A DNA stretch of 54,292 nt, taken from the NCBI GenBank assembly GCA_020850315.1, contig JADZEY010000020.1:85618-139909 (forward strand), read 5' to 3'. The translations under genes and the position numbers were made by a program. Shown here piece after piece: positions 1 to 9,429 of this stretch (its first letter is position 1; the number at the start of each line of letters is the position of its first letter). This stretch comes from Armatimonadota bacterium. GTDB taxonomy: Bacteria > Bacteroidota > Ignavibacteria > OLB7. A model generated the notes under the pieces. That model worked only from the letters and a program-made list of their open reading frames with translations, was not told the origin of the DNA and did not search any database.

Positions 1-126
1 TCTTCAATCATTGCTGTTGCATAGTTGTTGCTGTGCGCGGGATGTACTGAGTGTGTGTACGACGGGGCGCAATGTTATCATTTTTCTGCTTCATTCGGCT
101 TGCTGGCGTGCTATCTTCGCGGCGGA

Positions 127-603
127 ATGCCAGGCTACAAAGGACATATCTCAATCGCCCTGCTGTTCGGCGCATTGTTGGTTGCGGGGCTAAGTTTCAC
201 TGCGGTGGCCGCTGCGTTGCCGCTGTCGGAAAAACTGATCCAAGGGGTGGTGATACTCTGGCTGGCGGTGGTCTTTGCCCTCTTCCCCGATATTGACATC
301 AAGAGCAAAGGGCAGATGCTGTTTTACCGGCTGTTTTTTCTGCTGGACCTTGGCCTGCTCTGTTTTGGGAAGTGGAAGGAAGCCGCGTTGTTGGGGTTTC
401 TGGCACTGATCCCAATCCTAAGCCGCCACCGCGGTTGGACCCACACGTTGTGGGCAATGCTGCTGGTTCCTTCCCCAATTTTGCTGGGGCCGATGTACTT
501 CGCCCGCCAACCTGTTACTGATGGATTGCCCTACTATCTGGGCGCGGTGGTTGGATATTTCAGCCACCTTCTGGCCGATGGAATGTTGTTCCGAAAAGGG
601 TAA
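127..603 (+). CDS. Membrane-bound metal-dependent hydrolase-like protein (DUF457/YdjM-type)
   Basis: A 158-residue polytopic membrane protein with about four hydrophobic segments. Two family-type clusters are visible: FPDIDIKSK after the second membrane segment, and SRHRGWTHTL followed about 55 residues later by GYFSHLLADG. The Asp and His residues in these clusters are the presumed metal ligands of the DUF457/YdjM family (inner-membrane putative hydrolases, biological role unknown). I chose the ATG at 127 because residues from the in-frame ATG at 25 are not family-like and the first membrane segment starts just after MPGYKGH. It ends 90 bp before the next small ORF and may share a transcript with recO. 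The family call is from motif recognition; the substrate is unknown. Confidence 0.7.
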   Translation: MPGYKGHISIALLFGALLVAGLSFTAVAAALPLSEKLIQGVVILWLAVVFALFPDIDIKSKGQMLFYRLFFLLDLGLLCFGKWKEAALLGFLALIPILSRHRGWTHTLWAMLLVPSPILLGPMYFARQPVTDGLPYYLGAVVGYFSHLLADGMLFRKG

Positions 604-693
604 TCGGCGGCCCGTAAACTATGCTGAAACGTGATGCGTCCTTCCGGCTGCATTTCACTGAAAACATCGCTCACACCTTTTCTGGCTGATGCT

Positions 694-819
694 ATGGAAC
701 TGATACTTGGGTTCGTCGTCGTAACGGTCGCATTTGTGGCCTTGTGGGGTCGGAATCAATCGCCCCGCCCCGTTCCTATTCGTGTACAAACAACGATTCG
801 CCGGGGTCGCCGCTTGTGA
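694..819 (+). CDS. Small single-pass membrane protein, overlaps recO start
   Basis: A possible 41-residue protein: one N-terminal hydrophobic helix (ELILGFVVVTVAFVALW) followed by a basic, Arg-rich tail ending in RRGRRL. Its TGA stop (817-819) overlaps the proposed GTG start of recO (816) in a GTGA arrangement, the classic layout for translational coupling. That overlap and the clean membrane helix are the only support; I recognise no family. It could also be chance, given how short it is. Confidence 0.35.
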   Translation: MELILGFVVVTVAFVALWGRNQSPRPVPIRVQTTIRRGRRL

Positions 820-1601
820 TTCTGAACACCGAAGCTGTGGTGCTGCACACACGGCGATTTAGCGAAACCAGCTTGATTGTCACCTGCTTCACGCGGGATC
901 GTGGGAAACTTACGGTGCTTGCGCGTGGGGCCTTCCGCCCAAAAAGCAAGTACGCCTCGGTGCTTCAGCCAATGGGCTATTTGCGGCTGATTTTTTACTG
1001 GAAGGAAGGGCGCGACCTGCAAACCCTTTCCGCAGCCGAAACCATCCAGCGGTTCCCCCGGCTGGCAAGCTCGCTGGAACGGATGACCGCCGGGCTCACA
1101 ATCCTTGAACTGGTGAACGCCTGCCTTCACGACGACGGCGCGCACCCGCAACTGTTCAATAATCTTGTTGCTGCGCTGCATGGGCTGGATCAACCGGACG
1201 TGCAGGAATCCACCGTTACGCTCTGGTTTATGGCGCGTCTGGCCAACGAACTTGGATACACGCTGCGGAGCGACGAATGCGGGGTGTGCGATGAACCAGT
1301 TTCCGTGCGCGAACAAAACATTCCGTACAGCATTGCAATGGGCGCACCCCTTTGCGCCGAACACACCGGCGCAGCAAGCTACCGCCCGTTGCTCACACAA
1401 TCGTGGGCGCTGCTTCGCGAAGTGCTGGCGGTGCAACCGGAAGGTCTAAACAGCATCACCGCCAGCACGGCTGCCGCAACGGAGTTGTACGATGCCATAT
1501 CAGCCTTTATCAAGTTCCATGTGGAAGGGATGAAACGCCTGCGGGTAAGCCCCGTGGCAGGGAAAATTCTGGCGGGGAACACAATTACCAACACCGAATA
1601 G
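816..1601 (+). CDS. recO: DNA repair protein RecO
   Basis: RecO works with RecF and RecR in the RecFOR pathway, helping RecA displace SSB on gapped DNA and annealing strands. The N-terminal OB-fold signature is clear: ILNTEAVVLHTRRFSETSLI, then TRDRGKLTVLARGA and FRPKSKY. A helical domain follows, with a CGVC pair and a later Cys that resemble the zinc-binding Cys cluster seen in many RecO proteins. The usual RecO N terminus aligns with the GTG at 816 (261 residues). An upstream in-frame ATG at 744 would add 24 low-complexity residues that do not look like the family. It is 122 bp ahead of the Deg protease. Confidence 0.9.
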   Translation: MILNTEAVVLHTRRFSETSLIVTCFTRDRGKLTVLARGAFRPKSKYASVLQPMGYLRLIFYWKEGRDLQTLSAAETIQRFPRLASSLERMTAGLTILELVNACLHDDGAHPQLFNNLVAALHGLDQPDVQESTVTLWFMARLANELGYTLRSDECGVCDEPVSVREQNIPYSIAMGAPLCAEHTGAASYRPLLTQSWALLREVLAVQPEGLNSITASTAAATELYDAISAFIKFHVEGMKRLRVSPVAGKILAGNTITNTE

Positions 1602-1723
1602 CACGGAGTGCGCGTAGCGAATCATCAATGTTTACTGAGTTGCCAGCTTGGTGCCAGCCACCAACAGAACAACCAACAACAACGTAGCCTAACGATTTTT
1701 TTGCAAGAAAGGAGAACACAGCG

Positions 1724-3262
1724 ATGAACAGAAAACAAGGGTTCATTGTCGGCGGCCTGATGGCTGCTTCGGTAGTGGTGGGGGCATTGATCGCCACCGA
1801 TTTCCGCCAGATACCATTCGGGTTGGCCGGCCCCAACGTAAAGCTGGGTGCCGATGCCCCGCCAGTGGTTCCATCAAACGAAGTGAAAGTGCTGAACGAT
1901 GCGTTTGTGGCCGTCAGCAAAGCCGTAACCCAGCAAGTGGTCAGCATCGAAGTCACCACCCGTGGCGAACAGGCTTCCAACCAGGAAGAGGATGAGGGAG
2001 ATATGTTCGGCGGGCCATGGGGTGGCTTCAATTTTAAGATGCCGAACACACCACAACGTGGCTCTGGCTCGGGGGTCATCATCACCCAAGATGGCTACAT
2101 CCTTACCAACAACCACGTGGTGGAATCGGCCGATCGGGGAACCATTGAGGTGGAGCTTGCCGACGGGCGGAAGATGGACGCAAAACTGATCGGACGCGAC
2201 CCCCTGACGGATCTTGCCGTCATTAAAGTTGAAACCAGCAATCTTCCCGTTGCTGCCTTTGCCAACAGCGACGAAGTTCAAGTAGGCCAGTTTGTGATTG
2301 CTGTTGGCAATCCGCTGGGGTTGAACTCTACCGTCACCCAGGGTATCGTCTCGGCACTGGGCCGCGGGCAACTGAACCTGAATCGTGACGAAAAAGGCTA
2401 CGGCGTGGAAGACTTCATCCAGACCGATGCCGCCATCAATCCCGGAAATTCCGGCGGCGGATTGTTCGATCTGCGCGGGGCACTGGTCGGCATCAACTCG
2501 GCAATCGCTTCACGCACGGGGTATTACCAGGGCTACGGTTTCGCAATCCCGATAAACCTTGCCCGTGCGGTTGCCCAGGACTTGATTGAGGATGGGAAAG
2601 TGAGCCGTGGCTACATCGGCGTAAAAATCGAGCCAGTTAGCCAAAGCCTGAAGAAGGCATTGGGAATGGGAGCGGAGGATGGAGTGCTGATCCAGGAGAC
2701 CATGCCGGGAACCTCAGCTTCCGACGCAGGGCTTCGCCAGGGGGATGTGATCCTAACAGTTGATGGCGTTCCGGTGAAAACGCCGAACCATCTGCAAAAC
2801 CTGCTTGCCCAAAAACGCGCCGGCGATGAAGTGAAACTGAAAATCTTCCGCGACGGCAACACCTTCGAGAAAGGGGTGAAACTGAAACCACGCGCCGAAG
2901 ATGCTCAGGATGAATCATCGGCCAGCAACAACACCCGCGAGCAACGCGACGAATCCAGCGACAGCCGCCAAAGTGCCAAACTGAGCGGGCTGGGAATGGA
3001 GGTCCAGACGCTGGACGGAACCATGAAAAAACGGCTTGGTGTTGAGAGCGGTGTGCTTGTGACCAATGCCGAGATGTACGGCGAAGCAATGACGCAAGGG
3101 ATCAGCAGTGGCGATGTGATCGTATCGGCAAACCGGAAGCAGGTGAAAACCGCTGGCGACTTGCAGGCAATCGTTGACGATGCCAGCAAAGGGGATGTGA
3201 TCCTGATGCAAGTGAAAGCCCGCGGCGGATCCACCCGGCTGGTGGCTCTGGAGGTAAAGTAG
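1724..3262 (+). CDS. Deg/HtrA-family periplasmic serine protease with two PDZ domains
   Basis: A 512-residue Do/DegQ-like protease that degrades or chaperones misfolded envelope proteins. An N-terminal hydrophobic helix (residues 7-25) acts as export signal or anchor. The trypsin-like domain carries the full triad: H131 in TNNHVV, D163 in LTDLAVIKV and S243 in GNSGGG. PDZ1 spans about residues 285-385 (GYIGVKIEPV start). A charged, Ser-rich linker follows, then PDZ2 to the C terminus (SGLGMEVQTL). A strong ribosome site (AAAGGAG about 10 bp upstream) supports the ATG at 1724. A perfect hairpin downstream at 3324-3356 probably ends the transcript. Whether it is DegP- or DegQ-like cannot be decided from sequence alone. 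Confidence 0.93.
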   Translation: MNRKQGFIVGGLMAASVVVGALIATDFRQIPFGLAGPNVKLGADAPPVVPSNEVKVLNDAFVAVSKAVTQQVVSIEVTTRGEQASNQEEDEGDMFGGPWGGFNFKMPNTPQRGSGSGVIITQDGYILTNNHVVESADRGTIEVELADGRKMDAKLIGRDPLTDLAVIKVETSNLPVAAFANSDEVQVGQFVIAVGNPLGLNSTVTQGIVSALGRGQLNLNRDEKGYGVEDFIQTDAAINPGNSGGGLFDLRGALVGINSAIASRTGYYQGYGFAIPINLARAVAQDLIEDGKVSRGYIGVKIEPVSQSLKKALGMGAEDGVLIQETMPGTSASDAGLRQGDVILTVDGVPVKTPNHLQNLLAQKRAGDEVKLKIFRDGNTFEKGVKLKPRAEDAQDESSASNNTREQRDESSDSRQSAKLSGLGMEVQTLDGTMKKRLGVESGVLVTNAEMYGEAMTQGISSGDVIVSANRKQVKTAGDLQAIVDDASKGDVILMQVKARGGSTRLVALEVK

Positions 3263-3323
3263 CCGGACGGCAAGAGTGAGTAACGCCTGCTTGACAACAA
3301 TCAAACAGAGCGCAGAGCAAAGC

Positions 3324-3356
3324 AACGCCCCCATGCAACAACAGCATGGGGGCGTT
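3324..3356. terminator. Perfect 13-bp hairpin after the Deg protease
   Basis: Arms 3324-3336 and 3344-3356 (AACGCCCCCATGC and its complement) are perfectly paired around a 7-nt loop, 62 bp after the protease stop codon. There is no clear U-run, so intrinsic termination is likely but not certain. Confidence 0.6.
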
Positions 3357-3410
3357 GTGTGTAGATACTACCAGCGTGAGTAATTGACCACCTGCCCTCG
3401 TTCGCTGCCA

Positions 3411-3480
3411 GCCCTCTCCCAAACAGGTGATGCTACTGCTTCCACTCCATTGGTCGGGTGGGAGAGGGAGCCAAAGCCGA
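3411..3480. repeat. Dispersed 70-bp repeat, copy 1
   Basis: An intergenic element whose ends CCCTCTCCC (3412-3420) and GGGAGAGGG (3460-3468) can pair. Between them lie GGTGATGCTACT and CACTCCATTGGTCGGGTG, and CCAAAGCCGA follows. The same sequence, almost base for base, recurs at 46142-46211. Both copies sit between convergent genes just beyond a strong terminator hairpin. Apart from this repeat and the hairpin, the gap 3263-3558 shows nothing else. Confidence 0.8.
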
Positions 3481-3558
3481 AGAGAAGAAGAGCATCGAAG
3501 CAAGCCACCAACTGAGCAAGTCTTCATCTGCGTACGGTGAGTGAGTAAGCCGCCACCA

Positions 3559-4767
3559 TCACGATTGCTGCGCAAGGCTTCGCAGCCCTTCACCAATCCG
3601 TTTGGCCGCTTCGCGGATGTCCGATTCCGAGCAGGCGTAGCTTAGGCGGATAGCGTGGTCGTCGCCAAAGCCGGAGCCGGGGACGGTTGCCACCAGATGT
3701 TCGCGCAGCAGGTAGTTTGCCAGCGCGGCACTGTTGGGGATTTGGCTGCTGTAGAATTTTTCCACGTTCAGAAAAATGTAGAACGCTCCGCCGGGAACGT
3801 GAAAATCAACATCCGGTATTTCCCGAAGCAGTTCCACAATCAGGTCCCGCCGCCGCACAAAGGCTTCGGCCATTTGGCGGACATCGTCGGCAACTTCTGG
3901 GATGGTCAATGCCGCCAGCGCGGCCCGCTGGCTAACCGACACAGGGTTCGATGCCGACTGCCCCTGAATTTTCCCCGCTGCGGCAATCACATCCGCAGGG
4001 CCGCACATGTAGCCAATCCGCCAGCCGGTCATCGAGAAGGCTTTGGAGACACCGTTGATGGTGAGCGCAAGCTGGCGGAGTTCCGGGAACGAGCCAATGG
4101 AAACGTGCTGGTTGCCGTCGTAGGTGATTTTCTCGTACAGCTCATCCGACAGCACGTAGATGCCCGCTTCGGCAATCACCCCGGCGAACGCCTCCAACTC
4201 CTGGCGTGAGTACACCACCCCGGTTGGGTTGGTGGGGGAGTTGATAATCATGGCGCGGGTTCGTGGGGTGATTGCCGCACGAAGTTGGTCGGCGGTGATC
4301 CGGTAGCCCGATTCGTAGCTGGCTTCCACCAGCACCGGGACCCCGCCCACCAACGTCACCATCTCGGGATAGCTGGTCCAGTATGGCGATGGAATCAGCA
4401 CTTCGTCGCCATCATCAATAATCGCGGCAAGGGCGTTGAACAGGCAATGTTTCCCGCCAGAAGAGATCAGCACTTGGTGCGCTTCGGTTGGGATACCGTT
4501 CTCGGTTGTGAATTTTTCCGCCACCACTTTCCGCAACTCCGGAATTCCTTCGGCTTGTGTGTACTTGGTGAAATTCTGGTTGATGGCATCGAACGCCGCT
4601 TGCTTGATCCGCTGCGGTGTCGGGAAATCTGGCTCCCCTGTTGAAAGCGAAATCACCGGAATCCCAGCCGCCTGCATCCGCTTTGCTTCGGCGGCAATGG
4701 CCAGCGTGACCGCCTCGTTAATGGAGGTCGCCCGTTTCGATAATCTGCGTTGCTCGGTTTGGATCAT
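3559..4767 (-). CDS. aspC: Pyridoxal-phosphate-dependent aspartate aminotransferase (class I)
   Basis: A 402-residue fold-type I aminotransferase of the Ib subgroup, transferring amino groups between aspartate (or a similar amino acid) and 2-oxoglutarate. Key family positions are present: N180 in SPTNPTG, D208 and Y211 in SDELYE, the PLP lysine K242 in NGVSKAFSMTGWR, R250 in the same block, and the substrate-carboxylate Arg in AIRLSYACS near residue 377. Length is typical for the family. It lies 78 bp downstream of dnaE in the same direction and could be cotranscribed with it. Prephenate or other amino-acid specificity cannot be excluded. Confidence 0.9.
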   Translation of the reverse strand: MIQTEQRRLSKRATSINEAVTLAIAAEAKRMQAAGIPVISLSTGEPDFPTPQRIKQAAFDAINQNFTKYTQAEGIPELRKVVAEKFTTENGIPTEAHQVLISSGGKHCLFNALAAIIDDGDEVLIPSPYWTSYPEMVTLVGGVPVLVEASYESGYRITADQLRAAITPRTRAMIINSPTNPTGVVYSRQELEAFAGVIAEAGIYVLSDELYEKITYDGNQHVSIGSFPELRQLALTINGVSKAFSMTGWRIGYMCGPADVIAAAGKIQGQSASNPVSVSQRAALAALTIPEVADDVRQMAEAFVRRRDLIVELLREIPDVDFHVPGGAFYIFLNVEKFYSSQIPNSAALANYLLREHLVATVPGSGFGDDHAIRLSYACSESDIREAAKRIGEGLRSLAQQS

Positions 4768-4845
4768 TGGTTCTTGCAGTAGTTGTTGGTCGGTTGTCAG
4801 TCGTCAGTAGAGAAAGAGAGCGAGGGTGACATCAGTCCGCACTTG

Positions 4846-7800
4846 TTAGCTTGCCCCCACAAACTTCACATTATCGCGCCCGTAGATTGCCCGCAAGCCT
4901 TCTATCAAATTTGGAGTTGGGGTGATGGTGTAGCGGCGCGACACCCACCGGCCCACCAGCGACCGTTGTTCATCATACACCCGGAAGATACACTGAAGCT
5001 CACCTTGATTGTTTTTGAACAGGTCTAGAGTTCTGTCCACGGCATCTTCCGGAACTACGTCAAGCTGCACGTTCACCGCCAGGGCGTTGGCAAACCGGCT
5101 TCGCGCTTGGGCAACGGGGATGATGTCGTCAACGATAATTTTGATTCCATCTGCGCCGTTCATCTCGGCTTTGCCGACCACAAACACAATCTCACCCTCG
5201 GTAATTTTTTCGCCGTGAGCGCGGTAGGCATCGCTCCAGAAAATGCACTCGGCTTTTCCGGTGAAGTCCTCGATGGTGGCAAAGGCGATGCGGTTCTCAC
5301 GCTTATCCAGCTTTGTGCGGATCGCGGTCACGATTCCGCAGGCCCGCACTGGGCCGTCGAATTTGGCATCTTCCTCCACTTCCCCCAGCGATAATTGCGA
5401 GAAGGCCTCCACCTCGGCGGCGTATTCCTGCAACGGGTGGCCGCTCACGTAGAAATTTAGCACCTCCTTTTCGCGGCGGAGTTTTTCCAGTTTCCCCCAG
5501 TCGTCAATGGTTGGAAGCGCGGGTTCGGGAAGCGCGCCGCCGGTGTCGTCGTTGGCATCGGCAAACAGCGAGGCCATGCCGCTGGCTTCGCTGCTGGCGC
5601 AGGCGGCGGCGTACTGCATTGCTGCATCAATCGCCATGAAGCATTGGCGGCGGTTGGGGTGGACGGAATCGAACGCGCCACTAACCACCAAACTTTCCAG
5701 CAAGCGTTTGTTGATAAGCGTGTTGCCAGCAAGCCGTCGGGTGAAGTCGAAAATGGAGGTGAACGCGCCGGATTTTTCCCGCTCCTTCAGGATTGCAGCC
5801 ACCGCGCCTTCCCCCACGTTGCGGATTGCTGCCATCCCAAACCGGATTCCGGCATCCACCACGTAGAAGTCAATCATGGATTGGTTCACATCCGGCGGCA
5901 GCACGTTGATGCTGAACTTCCGGCATTCATCAATCAGCTTCACCACCTTCGCAAGATCGTTCGCTTCGGCGGTCATGTTGGCTGCAAGAAACTCTGGGGC
6001 GTAGTTCGCTTTCAGCCACGCGGTTTGGTAGGCAAGGTAGCTGTAGGCAAGGGAGTGGCTGTTGTGCGAAACAATGCCGTTTGCCATAAAGTTGAGCGGG
6101 CCGTTCGGGGCCATCTCAATATCGTAGGTCATTGCGGGGTTGCAGGGGGTGATGGAGACTATTGGGTCGCCATTTTCCACATGCTCCAACTGAAGGCGGT
6201 GGCGAACGATTGCTTGATAATCTTCCGGTGTGACGACCGCATATGGAAGGTCGCCATACTTGTCGGCAAAGTAGGCCGACGAACGATCCATGCCGTCCAT
6301 TTCCCAGTACAGGCCAGCAAAATAGAAATCACACACCCGGCCGTTGGGAAGCGGCTTGTGCATCTGGAACTCAATCCCTTGCTCAATCAACCACTCGCAC
6401 ATATCCCGCTCGTGCTGGCTTGCGCACCACATTCCGTTGCTGGCAATGGAACACCGCCCAAACCCTGGGCCGGAGTCGTAGCAGGAACGAACGCTAAGAA
6501 GACTACGCTCCATGTGGCGTTGCCGGAACTCTGGGTCAGTTGCCCATAATTCTTTCAGCCGCTGGTGCATTGCTGCAACGGCGTGCCGGGTAAGGTCAGG
6601 ATACAGCGAGTGCATACGGCGCATATGTGCAGCTTTTTCCTGGTAGGGTCTTGCTGCTTGGTACTGCTTCATCCGAATGCTTGCACGCCTGCGTTGTTCT
6701 TGGCCTTGATTAATGGTCGTCATCGTTTGGCGGCGGGCTATGCGCATTGCCGGGGTGATACGTGGGGCTGTGATAAGCTCCGTCCCGACGGCCATTTGGT
6801 CAATTCGCAGGTAGCCTTCAGTGGTCAACAAGCGATGTTCGGGGGTGGCACGGATAACCCTTCCGGAAGCGGTCTGGATGCGCAGCAACGGCTTCACTCC
6901 GGTCTTCACGATGTTCTGCACAGCGTGCTGGCGTATTTCGCCATCGGGCCACATTGCCATCAGGTGTGTTGGCTGGGCCCGGTAGGCGGCTGATAAGGAG
7001 ATACTCCGTCCGTCGGGAAGCTGGACGCGGGTTTGTGCATGGGCGCATTTATTGAACCCGTAATCGGCAAACTTCACCATCATCTCCCAGATTTCATCGG
7101 CAGTTTTTTTGTCAATGCCGTTCTGGGCGCACCCCTGAAAGTATGTCCCCTTCATCTCCTCCATGTACTTGATCTGCTTTTTCCCCATGGCGCGCCGCAG
7201 GTTGTCGGCCTGGGCAAGGGTGAAGCCGCCAAGCTGCTGGGCAATCTGCATGATCTGTTCCTGGTACACGCAAATCCCGTAGGTCTTCCCCAGTATCGGC
7301 TGCAACTTGTTGTGCAAGTAGGTGATCGGCTTGCGGCCCCATTTCCGCTCGATGAACTCAGGGATGTTCTCCATCGGCCCCGGGCGGTACAGGGCGTTCA
7401 TGGCGGTTAGGTCCTCCAGCGAACTTGGCTTCAAATCCTTCAGATATTTCTGCATCGGCACCGATTCGAACTGGAAGACGGCAGTGGTTAGCCCGCGCCC
7501 AACAAGCTCGTAGGTCTTGGGGTCCTCAAGGGTGATCTCATCAATGTCAATCGTGATGCTGTGCCGCTGCTTGATTAACTCCAACGTGCGGTCAATAATC
7601 GTTAGGGTTCGCAGCCCCAGGAAGTCCATTTTCAGCAGCCCGGCGTCCTCCAGATAGTTCATGGTGTACTGGCTGGCAAGGCCGCTGTCGGGGGTTTTGT
7701 ACAGGGGGATGTAGTTCTCCAAGGGCCCCGGCGCAATCACCACCCCGGCTGCGTGAAGCGAGGTGTTCCGTGCCATTCCTTCCAGCACTTGGCTGTACTC

Positions 7801-9309
7801 AATCAGTTTCCGGATCTGCGGGTCGTTGCTCTCCTTCACCCACCGAAGCTCCGCGTTCTCCAGTGCCTCGGCAATGGATTGCACCCGCCCAAACTTCACG
7901 GTGATTTTATCGGTGATGCTGGTGATGGTGGAAAGGGGAACGCCCAGCACACGGCCAACGTCTTTCAGCACCGCACGCGAGGAAAGGGTTCCGAAGGTGA
8001 TGATCTGGGCCACTGCGTCGTGGCCATATTTATCTTTCACATAGTCAATCACCAACTCCCGTTTGTCGTCGGCAAAATCAATGTCAATGTCGGGCATCGA
8101 GACGCGATCTGGGTTCAGAAACCGCTCGAACAGCAGGTCATATTTCAGCGGGTCAACGTTGGTGATTCCCAGCGCGTAGGCCACCAAACTTCCCGCCGCG
8201 CTGCCGCGTCCGGGGCCAACGCTAACGCCACGGTCGCGTGCGGCCTGGATAAAATCTTGCACAATCAGGAAGTACCCGCTGTACCCCATTCGGGTGATAA
8301 CCTCAAGCTCGAACTCGGTGCGGTTTTTGGCCTCATCATCCACCTTCACCGGATACCGCTGCTCAATTCCCCGCCACGTAATTTCCCGCAAGTAATCATC
8401 CAACGTTGCCGAACGCGACTCTGGCGGGATCGGGAAGTTCGGCATGAAGAACTCATGCGGAAGCTCCAGATTGCACTTCTCGGCAATGGCAACCGTGTTC
8501 TCGATAGCCCCCGGAAAATGCCCCAGCAGCTGGGCCATCTCGTCGGCAGTCTTGAAGTAGTAGTTGGTGGTTCCGTACCGAAGCTCCGACTCCACATCAA
8601 TTTTCGCCCCGGTCTTGCTTGCGTCGCGGATATGCAGCAGCACGTTGTGGGCAATCGCGTGTTCGCGGCGGATGTAGTGGCAATCGTTGGTGGCCACCAG
8701 TGGAATCCCAAGCTCCTGGGCCAGCCGTGGCATTCCCTCCAGCACCGGGCGGTCAACCGGGATTCCGTGATCCTGGACCTCCAGATAAAAATCTTCGCCA
8801 AACAACTCCCGATACCAGATTGCGGCCTCGCGTGCGGCATCGTAATTCTGGTTCACCAAATGCGCCGAAACCACGCCGCCAGCACATGCCGACAGCGCCA
8901 CCAAACCTTCGTGATTCTGCAGCAGCAGTTCGCGGTCAATCCGGGGTTTGTAGTAGTAGCCTTCGGTGTGGGCACGGCTGGTTAGGCGGTTCAGCGTCTG
9001 GTATCCACGGTAATCCTTTGCCAGCAGGATCAGGTGGAAATAGTTGCGGGTTTTCTTGGCGGCGTTGGTCCCAACACGGTCGGTCCGCAGCCCGTCGGCA
9101 ACGTACAGTTCGCAGCCAATAATCGGCTTAATCCCCGCTTTTTTCGCCTTTTTGTAGAACTCCATGTTCCCAAAATTGACCCCGTGATCGGTCAAGGCAA
9201 CGGCGCCCATGTTGTTCTCGCCAGCGGACTTGATAAGCCCATCGGGGGTGCAAGCACCGTCCAGAAGTGAGTAGTGAGTATGGTTGTGGAGATGGATAAA
9301 TTCAGGCAT
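4846..9309 (-). CDS. dnaE: DNA polymerase III alpha subunit (DnaE), intein-containing precursor
   Basis: The replicative polymerase catalytic subunit. The 1,487-residue precursor becomes about 1,158 residues after removal of a 329-residue intein (precursor residues 755-1083), matching the normal DnaE length. The order is: PHP domain from the N terminus (HLHNHTHYSLLDG), polymerase catalytic block PDIDIDF with D407, D409 and D411, the conserved GFNK|SHS block split by the intein, then the tandem helix-hairpin-helix region, the OB-fold (GPVRACGIVTAIRTK) and a short C-terminal domain. It must splice to be functional. Transcription runs toward aspC. No frameshift is seen in either extein half. Confidence 0.96.
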   Translation of the reverse strand: MPEFIHLHNHTHYSLLDGACTPDGLIKSAGENNMGAVALTDHGVNFGNMEFYKKAKKAGIKPIIGCELYVADGLRTDRVGTNAAKKTRNYFHLILLAKDYRGYQTLNRLTSRAHTEGYYYKPRIDRELLLQNHEGLVALSACAGGVVSAHLVNQNYDAAREAAIWYRELFGEDFYLEVQDHGIPVDRPVLEGMPRLAQELGIPLVATNDCHYIRREHAIAHNVLLHIRDASKTGAKIDVESELRYGTTNYYFKTADEMAQLLGHFPGAIENTVAIAEKCNLELPHEFFMPNFPIPPESRSATLDDYLREITWRGIEQRYPVKVDDEAKNRTEFELEVITRMGYSGYFLIVQDFIQAARDRGVSVGPGRGSAAGSLVAYALGITNVDPLKYDLLFERFLNPDRVSMPDIDIDFADDKRELVIDYVKDKYGHDAVAQIITFGTLSSRAVLKDVGRVLGVPLSTITSITDKITVKFGRVQSIAEALENAELRWVKESNDPQIRKLIEYSQVLEGMARNTSLHAAGVVIAPGPLENYIPLYKTPDSGLASQYTMNYLEDAGLLKMDFLGLRTLTIIDRTLELIKQRHSITIDIDEITLEDPKTYELVGRGLTTAVFQFESVPMQKYLKDLKPSSLEDLTAMNALYRPGPMENIPEFIERKWGRKPITYLHNKLQPILGKTYGICVYQEQIMQIAQQLGGFTLAQADNLRRAMGKKQIKYMEEMKGTYFQGCAQNGIDKKTADEIWEMMVKFADYGFNKCAHAQTRVQLPDGRSISLSAAYRAQPTHLMAMWPDGEIRQHAVQNIVKTGVKPLLRIQTASGRVIRATPEHRLLTTEGYLRIDQMAVGTELITAPRITPAMRIARRQTMTTINQGQEQRRRASIRMKQYQAARPYQEKAAHMRRMHSLYPDLTRHAVAAMHQRLKELWATDPEFRQRHMERSLLSVRSCYDSGPGFGRCSIASNGMWCASQHERDMCEWLIEQGIEFQMHKPLPNGRVCDFYFAGLYWEMDGMDRSSAYFADKYGDLPYAVVTPEDYQAIVRHRLQLEHVENGDPIVSITPCNPAMTYDIEMAPNGPLNFMANGIVSHNSHSLAYSYLAYQTAWLKANYAPEFLAANMTAEANDLAKVVKLIDECRKFSINVLPPDVNQSMIDFYVVDAGIRFGMAAIRNVGEGAVAAILKEREKSGAFTSIFDFTRRLAGNTLINKRLLESLVVSGAFDSVHPNRRQCFMAIDAAMQYAAACASSEASGMASLFADANDDTGGALPEPALPTIDDWGKLEKLRREKEVLNFYVSGHPLQEYAAEVEAFSQLSLGEVEEDAKFDGPVRACGIVTAIRTKLDKRENRIAFATIEDFTGKAECIFWSDAYRAHGEKITEGEIVFVVGKAEMNGADGIKIIVDDIIPVAQARSRFANALAVNVQLDVVPEDAVDRTLDLFKNNQGELQCIFRVYDEQRSLVGRWVSRRYTITPTPNLIEGLRAIYGRDNVKFVGAS
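6061..7047 (-). other. Intein in DnaE with Vsr/EDxHD-like homing nuclease domain
   Basis: A 329-residue in-frame insertion. Splicing motifs are complete: Cys1 (start CAHAQTRV), the block-B TPEH with T68 and H71, a block-F region containing YDIEM, the C-terminal FMANGIVSHN with penultimate His and last Asn, and Ser as first C-extein residue. The middle (about residues 115-185) is basic and helical, like a DNA-binding spacer. Residues 215-270 hold a small nuclease-like core: Glu in QHERDM, D240 in CDFYF, and E249-x-D251-G in YWEMDG. This resembles Vsr/DUF559-type nucleases rather than the usual LAGLIDADG type. The insertion point is GFNK|SHS, four residues downstream of the classical split-DnaE site (Y|CFNKSHS) of cyanobacteria. 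Confidence 0.93.
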
Positions 9310-9429
9310 CGGATTGGCAGGTTAGAAGCCGCAGTTTGCTGGCAGCCAAAGATAGGCAGGGGCGCGGCAACAGCAAGTTGCGGGACGTAGCATCCAATTT
9401 CAGCGGGGTTTCGTATCCATTCTTCCTGT

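Noticed and set aside
5644-6549. A 301-codon plus-strand frame opposite the intein and C-terminal DnaE.
   Set aside because: It is antisense to the conserved DnaE and intein motifs and has no recognisable protein features.
7753-8985. A 410-codon open frame on the plus strand inside dnaE.
   Set aside because: It is antisense to the conserved PHP and polymerase domains and reads as His/Gln-rich shadow sequence caused by GC bias.
4846-9309. dnaE as a split intein pair like that of cyanobacteria.
   Set aside because: Both extein halves and the intein are in one continuous frame, and the insertion point differs from the split site.
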